Assembly: GCF_000953675.1 (NCBI RefSeq)
Contig: NZ_LN679998.1
Location: 581,911 to 645,910 of the forward strand
Direction of reading: 5' to 3'
DNA: 64,000 nt
DNA from: Paraclostridium sordellii
GTDB lineage: Bacteria > Bacillota > Clostridia > Peptostreptococcales > Peptostreptococcaceae
Made by a program: the position numbers and the translations under genes. The notes beneath the pieces were generated by a model. The model did not search any database. It saw only the letters and a program-made list of their open reading frames with translations, and was not told the DNA's origin. Below, piece by piece: positions 26,744 to 35,102 of the stretch (positions are counted from its first letter, which is position 1; the number at the start of each line of letters is the position of its first letter).

Positions 26744-26946
26744 TATTTTCTACCTCCATTTTTTACTTTTTTATTTCTATATAAATTTTTATTATACATA
26801 GTTGAATCCCATAAATTTAATTCAGGAAAAATTGTCCCATACTCTAATGCCTTTGGTAAGGTATACATCTTACTAAATATTTGATTATTTACATAAGGAC
26901 GTGCTAAATCACACCCGCAGTTTTTTTGTACAGCTCTATCGTTCAC
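26743..26946 (-). CDS. cotJA: Spore coat protein CotJA
   Basis: A 67-residue coat protein. The characteristic central motif ARPYVNNQIFSKMYTLPKAL is followed by ALEYGTIFPELNLW. GGAGGA precedes a GTG at 26946 by six bases, giving VNDRAVQKNCGCDL; the ATG at 27030 would add an unsupported hydrophobic extension. The operon would be made in the mother cell during sporulation. I could not place a convincing sigma-E promoter with correct spacing in 26947-27060. Confidence 0.9.
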   Translation of the reverse strand: MNDRAVQKNCGCDLARPYVNNQIFSKMYTLPKALEYGTIFPELNLWDSTMYNKNLYRNKKVKNGGRK

Positions 26947-27216
26947 CAAAATTCCTCCAATCCTAATTAATTTACAGAAGATATAGTTAATAAGGGTTGT
27001 ATTAACTGTATCTAATAGCATAATATTCATTTATAGATAAATAGTTACACTAAATTTAAAAAAATAAAAAAGCTAATAAAACATAGAAATTTAAAGAAAT
27101 AAACACAATAAAAAAATTTTCTGGGAAATAATTAGATATAAGGAATGAATATCTTGAACTAATATTAGTCTTTATGATAAAATAAGTTGCATGTTCACAA
27201 AAAATGAGGTGATTTA

Positions 27217-28077
27217 ATGAGCGAATTAGCAGGAAAAGGCTGTGAAATTATAGTTCCTTTTGATGAAAGACAGCCACTTAAAGATATTGAAAGAAGTATA
27301 GTAAAGAGATATAGAAAAAATTTATGGTCGAAATTTATTAAAGCGATAAAAAATTATAATTTAGTAGAAGAAGGAGATAAAATTGCAGTTGCTATCTCTG
27401 GAGGAAAAGACAGTTTACTTATGGCTAAAATGTTTCAAGAGTTAAAAAGGCATAGTCCTGTAAACTTTGAAGTTGAATTTATAGCAATGGATCCAGGGTA
27501 TCATAAAGATATAAGACAATTATTAGTTGATAATTGTGAGTATTTAGATATACCTATACATCTATTTGATTCTAGAATTTTTGAAATTGCAGATGAAATA
27601 GCTAAAGATTATCCTTGCTATATGTGTGCAAGAATGAGAAGAGGAGCTTTATATTCTAAGGCAGAAGAATTAGGATGCAATAAGTTGGCACTTGGACATC
27701 ATTATGATGATGTTATAGAAACAACAATGCTAAATTTATTGTGTGCAGGAAACTTTAAGACAATGCTTCCAAAATTGAAATCTACTAACTTTGACGGGAT
27801 ACAAATAATTAGACCATTATACTATATAAGAGAAGAACATATCGTAAGATTTATACAAAATAGTGGAATATGGCCATTAAATTGTGCTTGTATGGTAGCG
27901 GCTAAAAAAACTGGAAATAAAAGATATGAAATAAAGGACCTTATAAAAAATCTAGGTGATAACTTTAAAGATGTAGAAAAATCTATATTTAAAGCGGCGG
28001 AAAATGTAAATATGGATTCAATCTTAGGGTGGCAACAGGATGGAGAAAAACATTCATTCCTAGAAAGGTTTGAGTAG
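27217..28077 (+). CDS. TtcA-like tRNA 2-thiolation ATP pyrophosphatase
   Basis: PP-loop enzyme of 286 residues that adenylates a tRNA base for sulfur insertion. The PP-loop is AVAISGGKDSLL (residues 58-68). A CxxC follows in YPCYMCARMRRG, and a third Cys pair is in NCACMVAAKK; the family uses such cysteines for an Fe-S cluster. LGHHYDDVIETTMLNLL is the conserved core motif of the TtcA/TilS-related group. Whether it makes 2-thiocytidine or another thiolated base cannot be told. AGGTGA precedes the ATG. Confidence 0.88.
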   Translation: MSELAGKGCEIIVPFDERQPLKDIERSIVKRYRKNLWSKFIKAIKNYNLVEEGDKIAVAISGGKDSLLMAKMFQELKRHSPVNFEVEFIAMDPGYHKDIRQLLVDNCEYLDIPIHLFDSRIFEIADEIAKDYPCYMCARMRRGALYSKAEELGCNKLALGHHYDDVIETTMLNLLCAGNFKTMLPKLKSTNFDGIQIIRPLYYIREEHIVRFIQNSGIWPLNCACMVAAKKTGNKRYEIKDLIKNLGDNFKDVEKSIFKAAENVNMDSILGWQQDGEKHSFLERFE

Positions 28078-28104
28078 GATGTACTTAAGTACATCCTTTT
28101 TCTT
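28076..28104 (+). terminator. Terminator after TtcA-like gene
   Basis: AGGATGTACTTAAGTACATCCT palindrome (28076-28097) followed by TTTTCTTTT; it starts right at the stop codon. Confidence 0.92.
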
Positions 28105-28198
28105 TTAATTGATATTAATAAAAATATATTATAAAATTATATTATTATAAGTAAGGGTAAAATATATAGTTTTTTTAACACTAGAAAGGATTAAAGGG

Positions 28199-29215
28199 AT
28201 GAAAAAAATATATGTAGACTTTGAGATGAATATGTCAAATTCTAAATATGGAAGAGATATAAATAATGCTGATATAATTGCAATTGGGGCTGTTAAATAT
28301 GACACTATAAGCAAAAAAATCTCAAGTTTTAAATCATTAATAAAGCCAGTTAGCAATATAGATGTATATCCTCATATAGAGGAACTTACTAAAATAACAA
28401 ATGAGGATTTAGAAAATGCACCTAATTATGAAGAGGTGATGAGAAATTTTAAAAAGTGGTTAGGAAATTTTTCTGATATTCAAGGAATTTATACATTTGG
28501 AAATTTAGATTTGACTTGTTTTGCTAATACAGACAGGAGAAGTGCGAAAAAAAATAATCATCCTAGATTTGTAAATAATATAAAAGATTTATTTATAGAT
28601 ATAAAAAAACATTACTTAAATCAAGGAATTAGATGTATTAATTATGTATCATTAAAAAATTTATTAGAGTGGGCAAATGTTGAATTTGATGGAAATGCAC
28701 ATGACCCTTTAGCAGATGCATATAACTTATTAATATTAGATAATACTCTATCATCACAAAAGGAAATAAGAGAATTATTAATTATAAAAGATATAATTAA
28801 AAAGCCGTTTATAGAATTGAACAACGATTTAGAACATAATTTTGAAGAATATAAAGAAAGTGTACATAGTAAAAATAAAAATTTATGTCTAGATTACATA
28901 TCTATAGAAATTATAAAAACATTTAGATTGTATTTAGAATCTATAATAGATATAGATATACATAACATAGAAGAATTAAAAGATATAGAAAAGAAATTAT
29001 TAATATTTAATAATGTTATTGATATAAAAGGTGGGTTTTTTTACTTACTTGAAAGTGTATATTTTGATATGATGGATTTATTAGAAGATTTATCATTTTA
29101 TAAGCTAAATAGAGAAGAATATAAAAGGGAATTAATTAAAATTTTAGAATTATTTGAAGAAGATTTAGAATATGAAAATATACATTTATTTGAAAGATTA
29201 GAAGCCAGTTACTAA
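28199..29215 (+). CDS. DEDDh 3'-5' exonuclease with unassigned C-terminal region
   Basis: 338 residues. The N-terminal exonuclease domain (about 1-185) has ExoI YVDFEMNMS with Asp/Glu ligands, ExoII around YTFGNLDLTCF, and ExoIII HDPLADAYNLL with the His-x4-Asp pattern of the DnaQ/KapD class. The C-terminal 150 residues are helical, acidic and unlike domains I know. It resembles KapD-like RNA/DNA exonucleases, but substrate is unknown. AAAGG and AAAGGG precede the ATG. A hairpin overlaps its stop codon. Confidence 0.85.
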   Translation: MKKIYVDFEMNMSNSKYGRDINNADIIAIGAVKYDTISKKISSFKSLIKPVSNIDVYPHIEELTKITNEDLENAPNYEEVMRNFKKWLGNFSDIQGIYTFGNLDLTCFANTDRRSAKKNNHPRFVNNIKDLFIDIKKHYLNQGIRCINYVSLKNLLEWANVEFDGNAHDPLADAYNLLILDNTLSSQKEIRELLIIKDIIKKPFIELNNDLEHNFEEYKESVHSKNKNLCLDYISIEIIKTFRLYLESIIDIDIHNIEELKDIEKKLLIFNNVIDIKGGFFYLLESVYFDMMDLLEDLSFYKLNREEYKRELIKILELFEEDLEYENIHLFERLEASY

Positions 29216-29248
29216 GCCAATTATAATAGTAGCTGGCTAATTTATATG
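29203..29248 (+). terminator. Hairpin overlapping the exonuclease stop, possible terminator
   Basis: AGCCAGTTACTA pairs with TAGTAGCTGGCT (one G-T). The tail AATTTATAT is only moderately T-rich. Confidence 0.55.
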
Positions 29249-29291
29249 CCTATATAAAATATTAAATATAATGTAAAAATTTAGAAAATTG

Positions 29292-29320
29292 TTGCTAATA
29301 GTAAGGAATTAAACTATAAT
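29292..29320 (+). promoter_or_regulatory. Promoter of the PfoR-like gene
   Basis: TTGCTA (29292-29297), 17-base spacer, TATAAT (29315-29320), 57 bases before the start. Confidence 0.65.
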
Positions 29321-29377
29321 ATAAGAAAAAGAGAAAACGTTTTGCGATTAGGGCGAGACAGAGGAGGCTTTAAAAAA

Positions 29378-30391
29378 ATGGAAGTTTTAAAGGGAACATT
29401 ATTACTATTAATGGTGCTAACCGCATTTTCTGTATTTAGTTACAAGGCGCCACATGGTATGAAAGCAATGGGAGCATTAGCAAGTGCAGCCTGTGCTACA
29501 TTTTTAGTTGAAGCAATACAATTTTCACTTCTAGGAGAAACAATCGGAATACCATTTCTTAGCCAATTAGGATCAATCAGTGGAGGATTAGGAGGTTTAG
29601 CAGCAGCTACATTAGTTATGTTATCATTAGGAGTTTCACCTGTATATTCAATGTTACTAGGAATAACTTGTTCAGGTTTAGGAATATTACCAGGATTTAT
29701 AGCTGGATACTTAATGTCATTTGTTGTTAAATTTATAGAAGAAAAAGTACCACCAGGTTTAGATTTATTAGTTGTGATAATATTAATGGCTCCTTTAACA
29801 AGATTTATAGGTGTAAATCTAGAGCCAGTAGTAAACAGTACTTTATTAGCTATAGGAGACATAATAGCTGGATCAACAAATTCAAGTCCAATAATAATGG
29901 GAATTATAATTGGAGGTTTCTTTACATTAATATCAACATCTCCATTAAGTTCTATGGCGCTTACAGCTATGCTAGGTTTAACAGGTGTACCTATGGCAAT
30001 AGCAGCACTTCCTATATCAGCAACATCATTTGCAAACTTTATCTTATTTAAAAAATTAAAATTTGGAGACACAAGAGATACTATATCAGTGGTAATCGAA
30101 CCATTAACACAAGCAGATATAATATCAGCAAATCCAATTCCTATATATGTAACAAATTTCATAAGTGGTGCACTTGGAGGAATAGTAGTTTCAGCTATGG
30201 GACTTGTAAACAATGCACCAGGAACAGCAGCACCATCAGCAGGACTTCCGGTTATGTTTGCATTTAACCCAGCAAAAGAAGTTTTAATATGTATGGCAAT
30301 ATGCGCTGTATTAAGTACTATTGTAGGTTTTGCAGCAAGTTTTGTATTTAGAAATCATAAAATTGTTACAGCTGCAGAAATCAGAGGTTAA
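29378..30391 (+). CDS. PTS EIIC-like membrane protein (PfoR family)
   Basis: A 337-residue polytopic membrane protein of the PTS_EIIC_2 type, with about ten hydrophobic segments rich in Gly/Ala. It has GSISGGLGGLAAATLVMLSLG and the conserved ISTSPLSSMALTAMLGLTG. No EIIA or EIIB gene is adjacent. Proteins of this type include C. perfringens PfoR, reported to affect toxin expression, so a regulatory or stand-alone transport role is possible. GAGGAGG is ten bases before the ATG at 29378; upstream in-frame starts lie before the SD. Confidence 0.85.
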   Translation: MEVLKGTLLLLMVLTAFSVFSYKAPHGMKAMGALASAACATFLVEAIQFSLLGETIGIPFLSQLGSISGGLGGLAAATLVMLSLGVSPVYSMLLGITCSGLGILPGFIAGYLMSFVVKFIEEKVPPGLDLLVVIILMAPLTRFIGVNLEPVVNSTLLAIGDIIAGSTNSSPIIMGIIIGGFFTLISTSPLSSMALTAMLGLTGVPMAIAALPISATSFANFILFKKLKFGDTRDTISVVIEPLTQADIISANPIPIYVTNFISGALGGIVVSAMGLVNNAPGTAAPSAGLPVMFAFNPAKEVLICMAICAVLSTIVGFAASFVFRNHKIVTAAEIRG

Positions 30392-30420
30392 ATTACATAA
30401 TTAATTAAATAAAAAATTAA

Positions 30421-30492
30421 GGACTATCTCAAATTAAGTTTAAATAAATAATATATATTATTTACCTAAACTTAATTTAGATAGTCTTTTTT
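30421..30492 (+). terminator. Terminator after PfoR-like gene
   Basis: A long inverted repeat: GGACTATCTCAAATTAAGTTTA and TAAACTTAATTTAGATAGTC-type arms, followed by TTTTTT. Confidence 0.88.
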
Positions 30493-30579
30493 ATATAAAT
30501 TTAAAATTATTGATTAAAATGTCGTAGAATAAAATTCATTTTTTGGGACTTGCATATATAGATTTATATTATAAGTATA

Positions 30580-30591
30580 TATGGGGGGATA
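30580..30591 (+). promoter_or_regulatory. G-rich Shine-Dalgarno of the MORN gene, complementary to the small-RNA loop
   Basis: TATGGGGGGATA, five bases after the last G is the ATG at 30594. It is complementary to 20299-20310 (TATCCCCCCATA) over all 12 bases. Confidence 0.55.
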
Positions 30592-30593
30592 AA

Positions 30594-31772
30594 ATGGAAT
30601 CTATAAAATCATATTTTGAAATTGTATTTTTAATATTTATATTATTATCATCTATATTTATAGGATTTAAAATTTTAGTTTTAATTATCGAAATAAAAAA
30701 GGGGAAACAAAAGAATTTTAATTTTAGATGTACAACAAAACAGAATATAACATTTCCGATAAGAAAAAGTGAGTACTTTGAAAGTAATAAAGAAAATCAT
30801 AACTCAAATATTCAAAATAGAAAGCAAGAAAAAAATGAAAGATATGAAATAATAAAATATGATAATGGAGATGCATACAAAGGAGAATTAGTAAATGGAA
30901 AGAGGAATGGTTTTGGAGTTTGTATATTTAAAAATAAAGATAGATATGAAGGACTATGGAAAGATGATTTAATGCATAGCATTGGAAAATATATATATAA
31001 GGATGGAGCAACTTATAGTGGTGATTTTAGATTAGGTATTATTGAAGGTGTAGGTATGTATACTTTTTCTAACAAGGATATTTTTAAAGGTGAATTTAAA
31101 AATGGATTGAAAAATGGAAAAGGAGTTATAAGTTATAGGAATGGAGATAAATTTATAGGATATTTTAAGAATGATTTAAAAAATGGAAAAGGAAAGTATA
31201 CATCTGTTGATGGAGGCATATATGAAGGTGAGTACAAAGATGATAAATTAAATGGAAAAGGAAGTTATATTTATCCAAATGGAAGTAAGTATGTAGGAGA
31301 TTTTAAAGATAATGTATATAATGGTCATGGAGTATACACATATGAAAATGGAGATATTTATGAAGGTGAGTTTAAATATGGATATAAAAAAGGGTATGGA
31401 ACAATAAGATATAGAAACAAGGAACTTTATAAAGGTGAGTGGAAGAATGATTTATTTGAAGGAAATGGAACTTATGTATATAAAGATAAATCAGTATATG
31501 AAGGAGAGTATTTAGAAGGTGTAAGATATGGAATAGGAACTTATAGTTGTGATGCATATAAATATATAGGAGAGTGGAAAAATAATCAAAAAGAAGGGAT
31601 TGGGACATACTATTTAGTAGATGGGTCTAAAGTAGAAGTAACAATAAAAGATGAGAAAATAATTAAAGGTGTTCATAAAAAGGTAAATGGAGATGAGTGC
31701 AAAATAAACACCATTGATATAACAGAGTATGAAAAACATTTAATAAAAAATAAGATGGAATTATCTAAGTAG
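30594..31772 (+). CDS. MORN-repeat protein with N-terminal membrane anchor
   Basis: 392 residues. A single TM (about 9-30), a charged linker, then eleven MORN repeats of about 23 residues between roughly 95 and 355 (for example YEGEYKDDKLNGKGSYIY, YVGDFKDNVYNGHGVYTY, YKGEWKNDLFEGNGTYVY). MORN arrays form extended beta structures that bind lipids or proteins; most known examples are eukaryotic or parasite membrane scaffolds. The orientation (short N-terminus, basic linker KKGKQK after the TM) puts the repeats in the cytoplasm. It is a single gene upstream of NfeD/stomatin. Function unknown. Confidence 0.9.
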   Translation: MESIKSYFEIVFLIFILLSSIFIGFKILVLIIEIKKGKQKNFNFRCTTKQNITFPIRKSEYFESNKENHNSNIQNRKQEKNERYEIIKYDNGDAYKGELVNGKRNGFGVCIFKNKDRYEGLWKDDLMHSIGKYIYKDGATYSGDFRLGIIEGVGMYTFSNKDIFKGEFKNGLKNGKGVISYRNGDKFIGYFKNDLKNGKGKYTSVDGGIYEGEYKDDKLNGKGSYIYPNGSKYVGDFKDNVYNGHGVYTYENGDIYEGEFKYGYKKGYGTIRYRNKELYKGEWKNDLFEGNGTYVYKDKSVYEGEYLEGVRYGIGTYSCDAYKYIGEWKNNQKEGIGTYYLVDGSKVEVTIKDEKIIKGVHKKVNGDECKINTIDITEYEKHLIKNKMELSK

Positions 31773-31852
31773 TTACAATAAAGCTACAAAGATTAAATAG
31801 GTATCCAAAAAGTATAGTAAATAATATATAGTATATTTAAGGAGGAGATGTT

Positions 31853-32278
31853 ATGTTTTTAACGTGGATTATAATAGGGATAATATTACTTATAATTGAA
31901 GCTATCACAATTAGTTTTGTATCAATATTTTTTGCCATTGGTTGTTTTATAGCTGCAATAACTTCTTTAGCAGTTGATTCAATTGGATTCCAAATAGTAG
32001 TAATGTGTATTTTTTCTGGAATAGGGGTTATATTTGGAAGAAAAATATTGCAAAGATATTTTGAAGTCAACAAAGAAGTAAAAGCATCAACTATAAATGC
32101 CCTAACTGGCAAAACTGGAGTTGTAACTAAAGACATAACTCAAGATGAAATCGGGCTTGTTAAGATAGAAGGTGAAATATGGAGTGCAGCTTCAATAAGT
32201 TCAGAGTATATACCTAAAAACTCAAATGTTTTAATAGAAAATATAGATGGGGTAAAATTAATAGTAAAAAAAATATAA
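31853..32278 (+). CDS. NfeD-like membrane protein
   Basis: A 141-residue partner of band-7 proteins. Three N-terminal TM segments (about 4-65) lead to a C-terminal OB-fold domain starting near ALTGKTGVVTKDI and including KIEGEIWSAASIS. This is the short NfeD1b-type form lacking a protease domain. It is followed after 26 bases by the stomatin gene. SD AAGGAGGAG. Confidence 0.9.
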   Translation: MFLTWIIIGIILLIIEAITISFVSIFFAIGCFIAAITSLAVDSIGFQIVVMCIFSGIGVIFGRKILQRYFEVNKEVKASTINALTGKTGVVTKDITQDEIGLVKIEGEIWSAASISSEYIPKNSNVLIENIDGVKLIVKKI

Positions 32279-32304
32279 ATATATAATAGGAGGTAGATTA
32301 TATT

Positions 32305-33243
32305 ATGTTTGCAACAATATTTTTCACTGTTTTAATAATCTTAGTTATAGTTTTAGCTATATCTACAATTAAAATAGTAAAGCAATCAGAAGTAATTATA
32401 GTAGAAAGATTAGGAAAGTATAGAACAACAGGAGAATCAGGACTTAACATAGTTGTTCCAATATTAGATAGAGTTGTTAAAAGAATTGACCTTAGAACTC
32501 AGGTTATAGATTCACCACCGCAACCAGTAATAACTAAGGATAACGTTACTATGTCAATAGACACAGTTGTTTATTATCAAATAACAGATTCTTTTAAAGC
32601 AACTTATGAAATTGCTAATTTAGTTCAAGCAATAAGATATTTAACAACAACAACTTTAAGAGATGTTATAGGGACTATGGAGTTAGACAGAACATTATCA
32701 TCAAGAGATGATGTTAATAATAAGTTAAGAATTATACTTGATGAAGCTACAGATAAATGGGGAGTTAGAGTAGAGAGGGTTGAAATAAAAAATATAGACC
32801 TTCCAGCTGACATTAAAGAAGCAATGGAAAAACAAATGAGAGCAGAAAGAGAAAAACGTGCTGTAATACTTCAAGCAGAAGGTACTAAACAAGCGGCTAT
32901 AACTGAAGCTCAAGGTCTTAAAGAATCACAAATATTAAAAGCAGAAGGTGAAAAACAAACTGCAATACTTCATGCAGAAGCTCAAAGAGAAGCTCAAATA
33001 AGAAGAGCAGAGGGGGAAGCTGAAGCAATTAAAAAAGTTGCAGATGCAGAAGCTAGTAGGGTAAAAATGGTTTATGACGCACTTAAAAATGCAAATATTG
33101 ATGAAGCTATGTTATCCGTTAAGTATGTAGAAGCTTTAAATGAAATGGCTAAAGGTGACAATAAGGTATTTATACCTTATGAATCTCAGGGATTACTTGG
33201 AAGTATAGGAGCTATAAAAGAACTATTAGCTGATAAAAAATAA
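32305..33243 (+). CDS. SPFH/band-7 stomatin-like protein
   Basis: 312 residues: an N-terminal membrane segment (about 3-20), an SPFH domain (VKQSEVIIVERLGKYRTTGE through VERVEIKNIDLPADIKEAM), then a long Ala/Glu-rich coiled coil (QAEGTKQAAITEAQGLKE). It oligomerises at the cytoplasmic membrane and organises microdomains with the NfeD protein encoded upstream. It resembles QmcA/paraslipin. AATAGGAGG precedes the ATG. Terminator downstream. Confidence 0.95.
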   Translation: MFATIFFTVLIILVIVLAISTIKIVKQSEVIIVERLGKYRTTGESGLNIVVPILDRVVKRIDLRTQVIDSPPQPVITKDNVTMSIDTVVYYQITDSFKATYEIANLVQAIRYLTTTTLRDVIGTMELDRTLSSRDDVNNKLRIILDEATDKWGVRVERVEIKNIDLPADIKEAMEKQMRAEREKRAVILQAEGTKQAAITEAQGLKESQILKAEGEKQTAILHAEAQREAQIRRAEGEAEAIKKVADAEASRVKMVYDALKNANIDEAMLSVKYVEALNEMAKGDNKVFIPYESQGLLGSIGAIKELLADKK

Positions 33244-33254
33244 AATACAAATAA

Positions 33255-33305
33255 AAAAAGTAACTTGGTAAGGATTTAGTATATTACCAAGTTACTTTTT
33301 TTATT
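33255..33305 (+). terminator. Terminator after nfeD-stomatin operon
   Basis: AAAGTAACTTGGTAA and TTACCAAGTTACTTT arms followed by TTTTATTT. Confidence 0.92.
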
Positions 33306-33308
33306 TGT

Positions 33309-33342
33309 AAAATTGTGATAATTCTTTGATTATCACAATTTT
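33309..33342. promoter_or_regulatory. Perfect 14-base inverted repeat upstream of the protease gene
   Basis: AAAATTGTGATAAT, six bases, then its exact inverse ATTATCACAATTTT. It sits 14 bases before TATAAT (33356-33361) and 54 before the start codon. A repressor operator or an mRNA hairpin are both possible. A second terminator is less likely because the T-tail is poor. Confidence 0.5.
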
Positions 33343-33395
33343 AATTAATAATGTATATAATCCAGTATAAGTAATTTTATATGGGGGTTATTATT

Positions 33396-34301
33396 ATGCA
33401 TAAAATGAAGTTATTACCTTATAAGGTTAATGAAGTTAGTAGAGAAGCTAAAGTTACTTCTTATGGACCTAAGATGATTAGAGCTGATAAGCTTTGGAAT
33501 AAATCAAATAAGGGAAGTGGAATAACTGTAGCCATTATAGATACAGGTTGTGATATAAGTCACAGTGCTTTAAAGGATAATATTATACACACTAGAAACT
33601 TTACAAAAGATGATAATTCTAATAAAGATTTGGTTACTGATTATGTAGGGCATGGTACTCATGTATCAGGAATTGTTCTTAGTATAGCACCTAGTTGTAA
33701 TTTGATGATTTTAAAGGCTTTAAATAAAAATGGGGAAGGTGACTATAAGTGGATTGTAAATGCTATGAACTATGCTATAAATAAAAAAGTAGATATAATA
33801 AGTATGTCTTTAGGTGGATATATAGATGATGAGAATCTTAGAAATGCAGTTAAAAAAGCTGTTAATAACAATATATTAGTAGTCTGTGCAGCTGGAAATG
33901 AAGGGGATAATAATGCATTAACTGATGAATACTCTTATCCAGCATCATATAGTGAAGTGATTTCTGTGGGAGCTGTTGATGAAAAAGCTAAACCTGCATA
34001 CTTTTCAAATAGCAATAACTTATTAGATATAATGGCACCTGGAGTGGGGATACTGTCTACCTTTAAAAACAACTCATATGCTATATTAGATGGAACTAGC
34101 ATGGCAGCACCTCATGTTAGTGGAGCTTTAGCTCTTATAAAAAACTACTCTAATAATGAATTTAATAGAAACTTAAGCGAATCAGAGATTTATGCACAAC
34201 TTATAAAATTTACTCTAGATTTAAATTATGACAAACATATCCAAGGAAATGGACTTGTATTTTTAGAGAGTCCTAAAGTACCAAGAATTAAATTTAAATA
34301 A
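33396..34301 (+). CDS. Intracellular subtilisin-like serine protease
   Basis: 301-residue S8 peptidase without a signal peptide. The catalytic triad is Asp49 (AIIDTGCD), His86 (GHGTHVSG), Ser235 (GTSMAAPH), with oxyanion Asn in CAAGNEGD. The N-terminus carries LLPYKV (residues 6-11), like the LIPY motif of the inhibitory propeptide in Bacillus intracellular subtilisins, so it is probably made as a zymogen. GGGGG at 33383-33387 sets the ATG at 33396. Intracellular subtilisins act in stationary phase and sporulation. An inverted repeat lies upstream. Confidence 0.92.
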   Translation: MHKMKLLPYKVNEVSREAKVTSYGPKMIRADKLWNKSNKGSGITVAIIDTGCDISHSALKDNIIHTRNFTKDDNSNKDLVTDYVGHGTHVSGIVLSIAPSCNLMILKALNKNGEGDYKWIVNAMNYAINKKVDIISMSLGGYIDDENLRNAVKKAVNNNILVVCAAGNEGDNNALTDEYSYPASYSEVISVGAVDEKAKPAYFSNSNNLLDIMAPGVGILSTFKNNSYAILDGTSMAAPHVSGALALIKNYSNNEFNRNLSESEIYAQLIKFTLDLNYDKHIQGNGLVFLESPKVPRIKFK

Positions 34302-34305
34302 AATT

Positions 34306-34312
34306 TTCGACA
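34306..34312 (-). promoter_or_regulatory. Candidate Spo0A box upstream of ftsE
   Basis: TTCGACA, the inverse of the 0A-box core TGTCGAA, within TTTTCGA...TCGAAAA symmetry (34304-34325). It lies about 16 bases before the -35 of the ftsE promoter. Confidence 0.35.
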
Positions 34313-34327
34313 ATTAAATCGAAAAAG

Positions 34328-34356
34328 TTACAAAAAAGTAACAAAGATGATATAAT
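34328..34356 (+). promoter_or_regulatory. Promoter of ftsEX operon
   Basis: TTACAA (34328-34333), 17-base spacer, TATAAT (34351-34356). A second TATAAT lies at 34362. Confidence 0.55.
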
Positions 34357-34415
34357 TTTGTTATAATAAAGAAAAGAGTAAAAATTCTAAAAAATACAAA
34401 AGAAGGAGGGGTTGT

Positions 34416-35102
34416 ATGATAAAGTTTACAAAAGTTGATAAAGTCTATAAAGATGGACAAAAATCTTTATGTAATATAAATTTAGGGATACATCAAGGTG
34501 AATTTGTATTTTTAGTAGGACATTCAGGTGCAGGAAAATCTACAATGTTAAAACTTTTATTAAGAGAAGAATTAGTAACTTCAGGAAGATTGACTGTATT
34601 AGGACAAGATATAAGTAAAATAAATGATAATAATATACACCTATTAAGAAGACGTATAGGGGTTATATTCCAGGATTTTAGATTACTAAAAGAAAAAACT
34701 GCATATGAAAATGTAGAACTTGCAATGAGAGTTGTAGGAGCATCTCCAAAGGATATAAAGCCAAGGGTACTTAATGTATTAAAACAAGTTGGATTACTAG
34801 ATAAAGCAAATAGATATCCATCTCAGTTATCGGGAGGAGAATGTCAAAGGGTAGCTATAGCAAGGGCTATAGCAAATAAACCATCTATAATTATAGCGGA
34901 TGAATGTACAGGAAATTTAGATATAAATAATTCAATAGAGATAGTTAATATATTAGATGAAATAAATAAAAATGGAACTACTGTTATAATGGCGACTCAT
35001 GATATAGAATTACTTAAAATATTTAAAAAAAGAACTGTAGAACTTAAAAATGGACAAGTTACAAGAGATACAAAAGGAGAGAATAATGAATTTGATGTAT
35101 AG
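34416..35102 (+). CDS. ftsE: Cell-division ATP-binding protein FtsE
   Basis: 228-residue ATPase. Walker A GHSGAGKST, signature LSGGECQR, Walker B IIIADECTGNLD (Cys instead of the usual Pro after DE), H-loop MATHD. With FtsX it transmits ATP-driven motion across the membrane to activate a peptidoglycan hydrolase; the likely hydrolase is encoded third in the operon. AAGGAGGGG precedes the ATG. It overlaps ftsX by 17 bases. Confidence 0.97.
   Translation: MIKFTKVDKVYKDGQKSLCNINLGIHQGEFVFLVGHSGAGKSTMLKLLLREELVTSGRLTVLGQDISKINDNNIHLLRRRIGVIFQDFRLLKEKTAYENVELAMRVVGASPKDIKPRVLNVLKQVGLLDKANRYPSQLSGGECQRVAIARAIANKPSIIIADECTGNLDINNSIEIVNILDEINKNGTTVIMATHDIELLKIFKKRTVELKNGQVTRDTKGENNEFDV

Noticed and set aside
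26947-27060. Sigma-E promoter for cotJ
   Set aside because: GAATATT and ATACA-like pieces exist but the spacing is wrong in every combination tried.
29440-30213. 257-codon open frame on the minus strand inside the PfoR-like gene
   Set aside because: It is opposite a clear membrane-protein gene with SD and promoter, has no SD, and its composition mirrors the complement of that gene.
30521-30527. TGTCGTA as a Spo0A box before the MORN gene
   Set aside because: One mismatch in the core and no second site; too weak.
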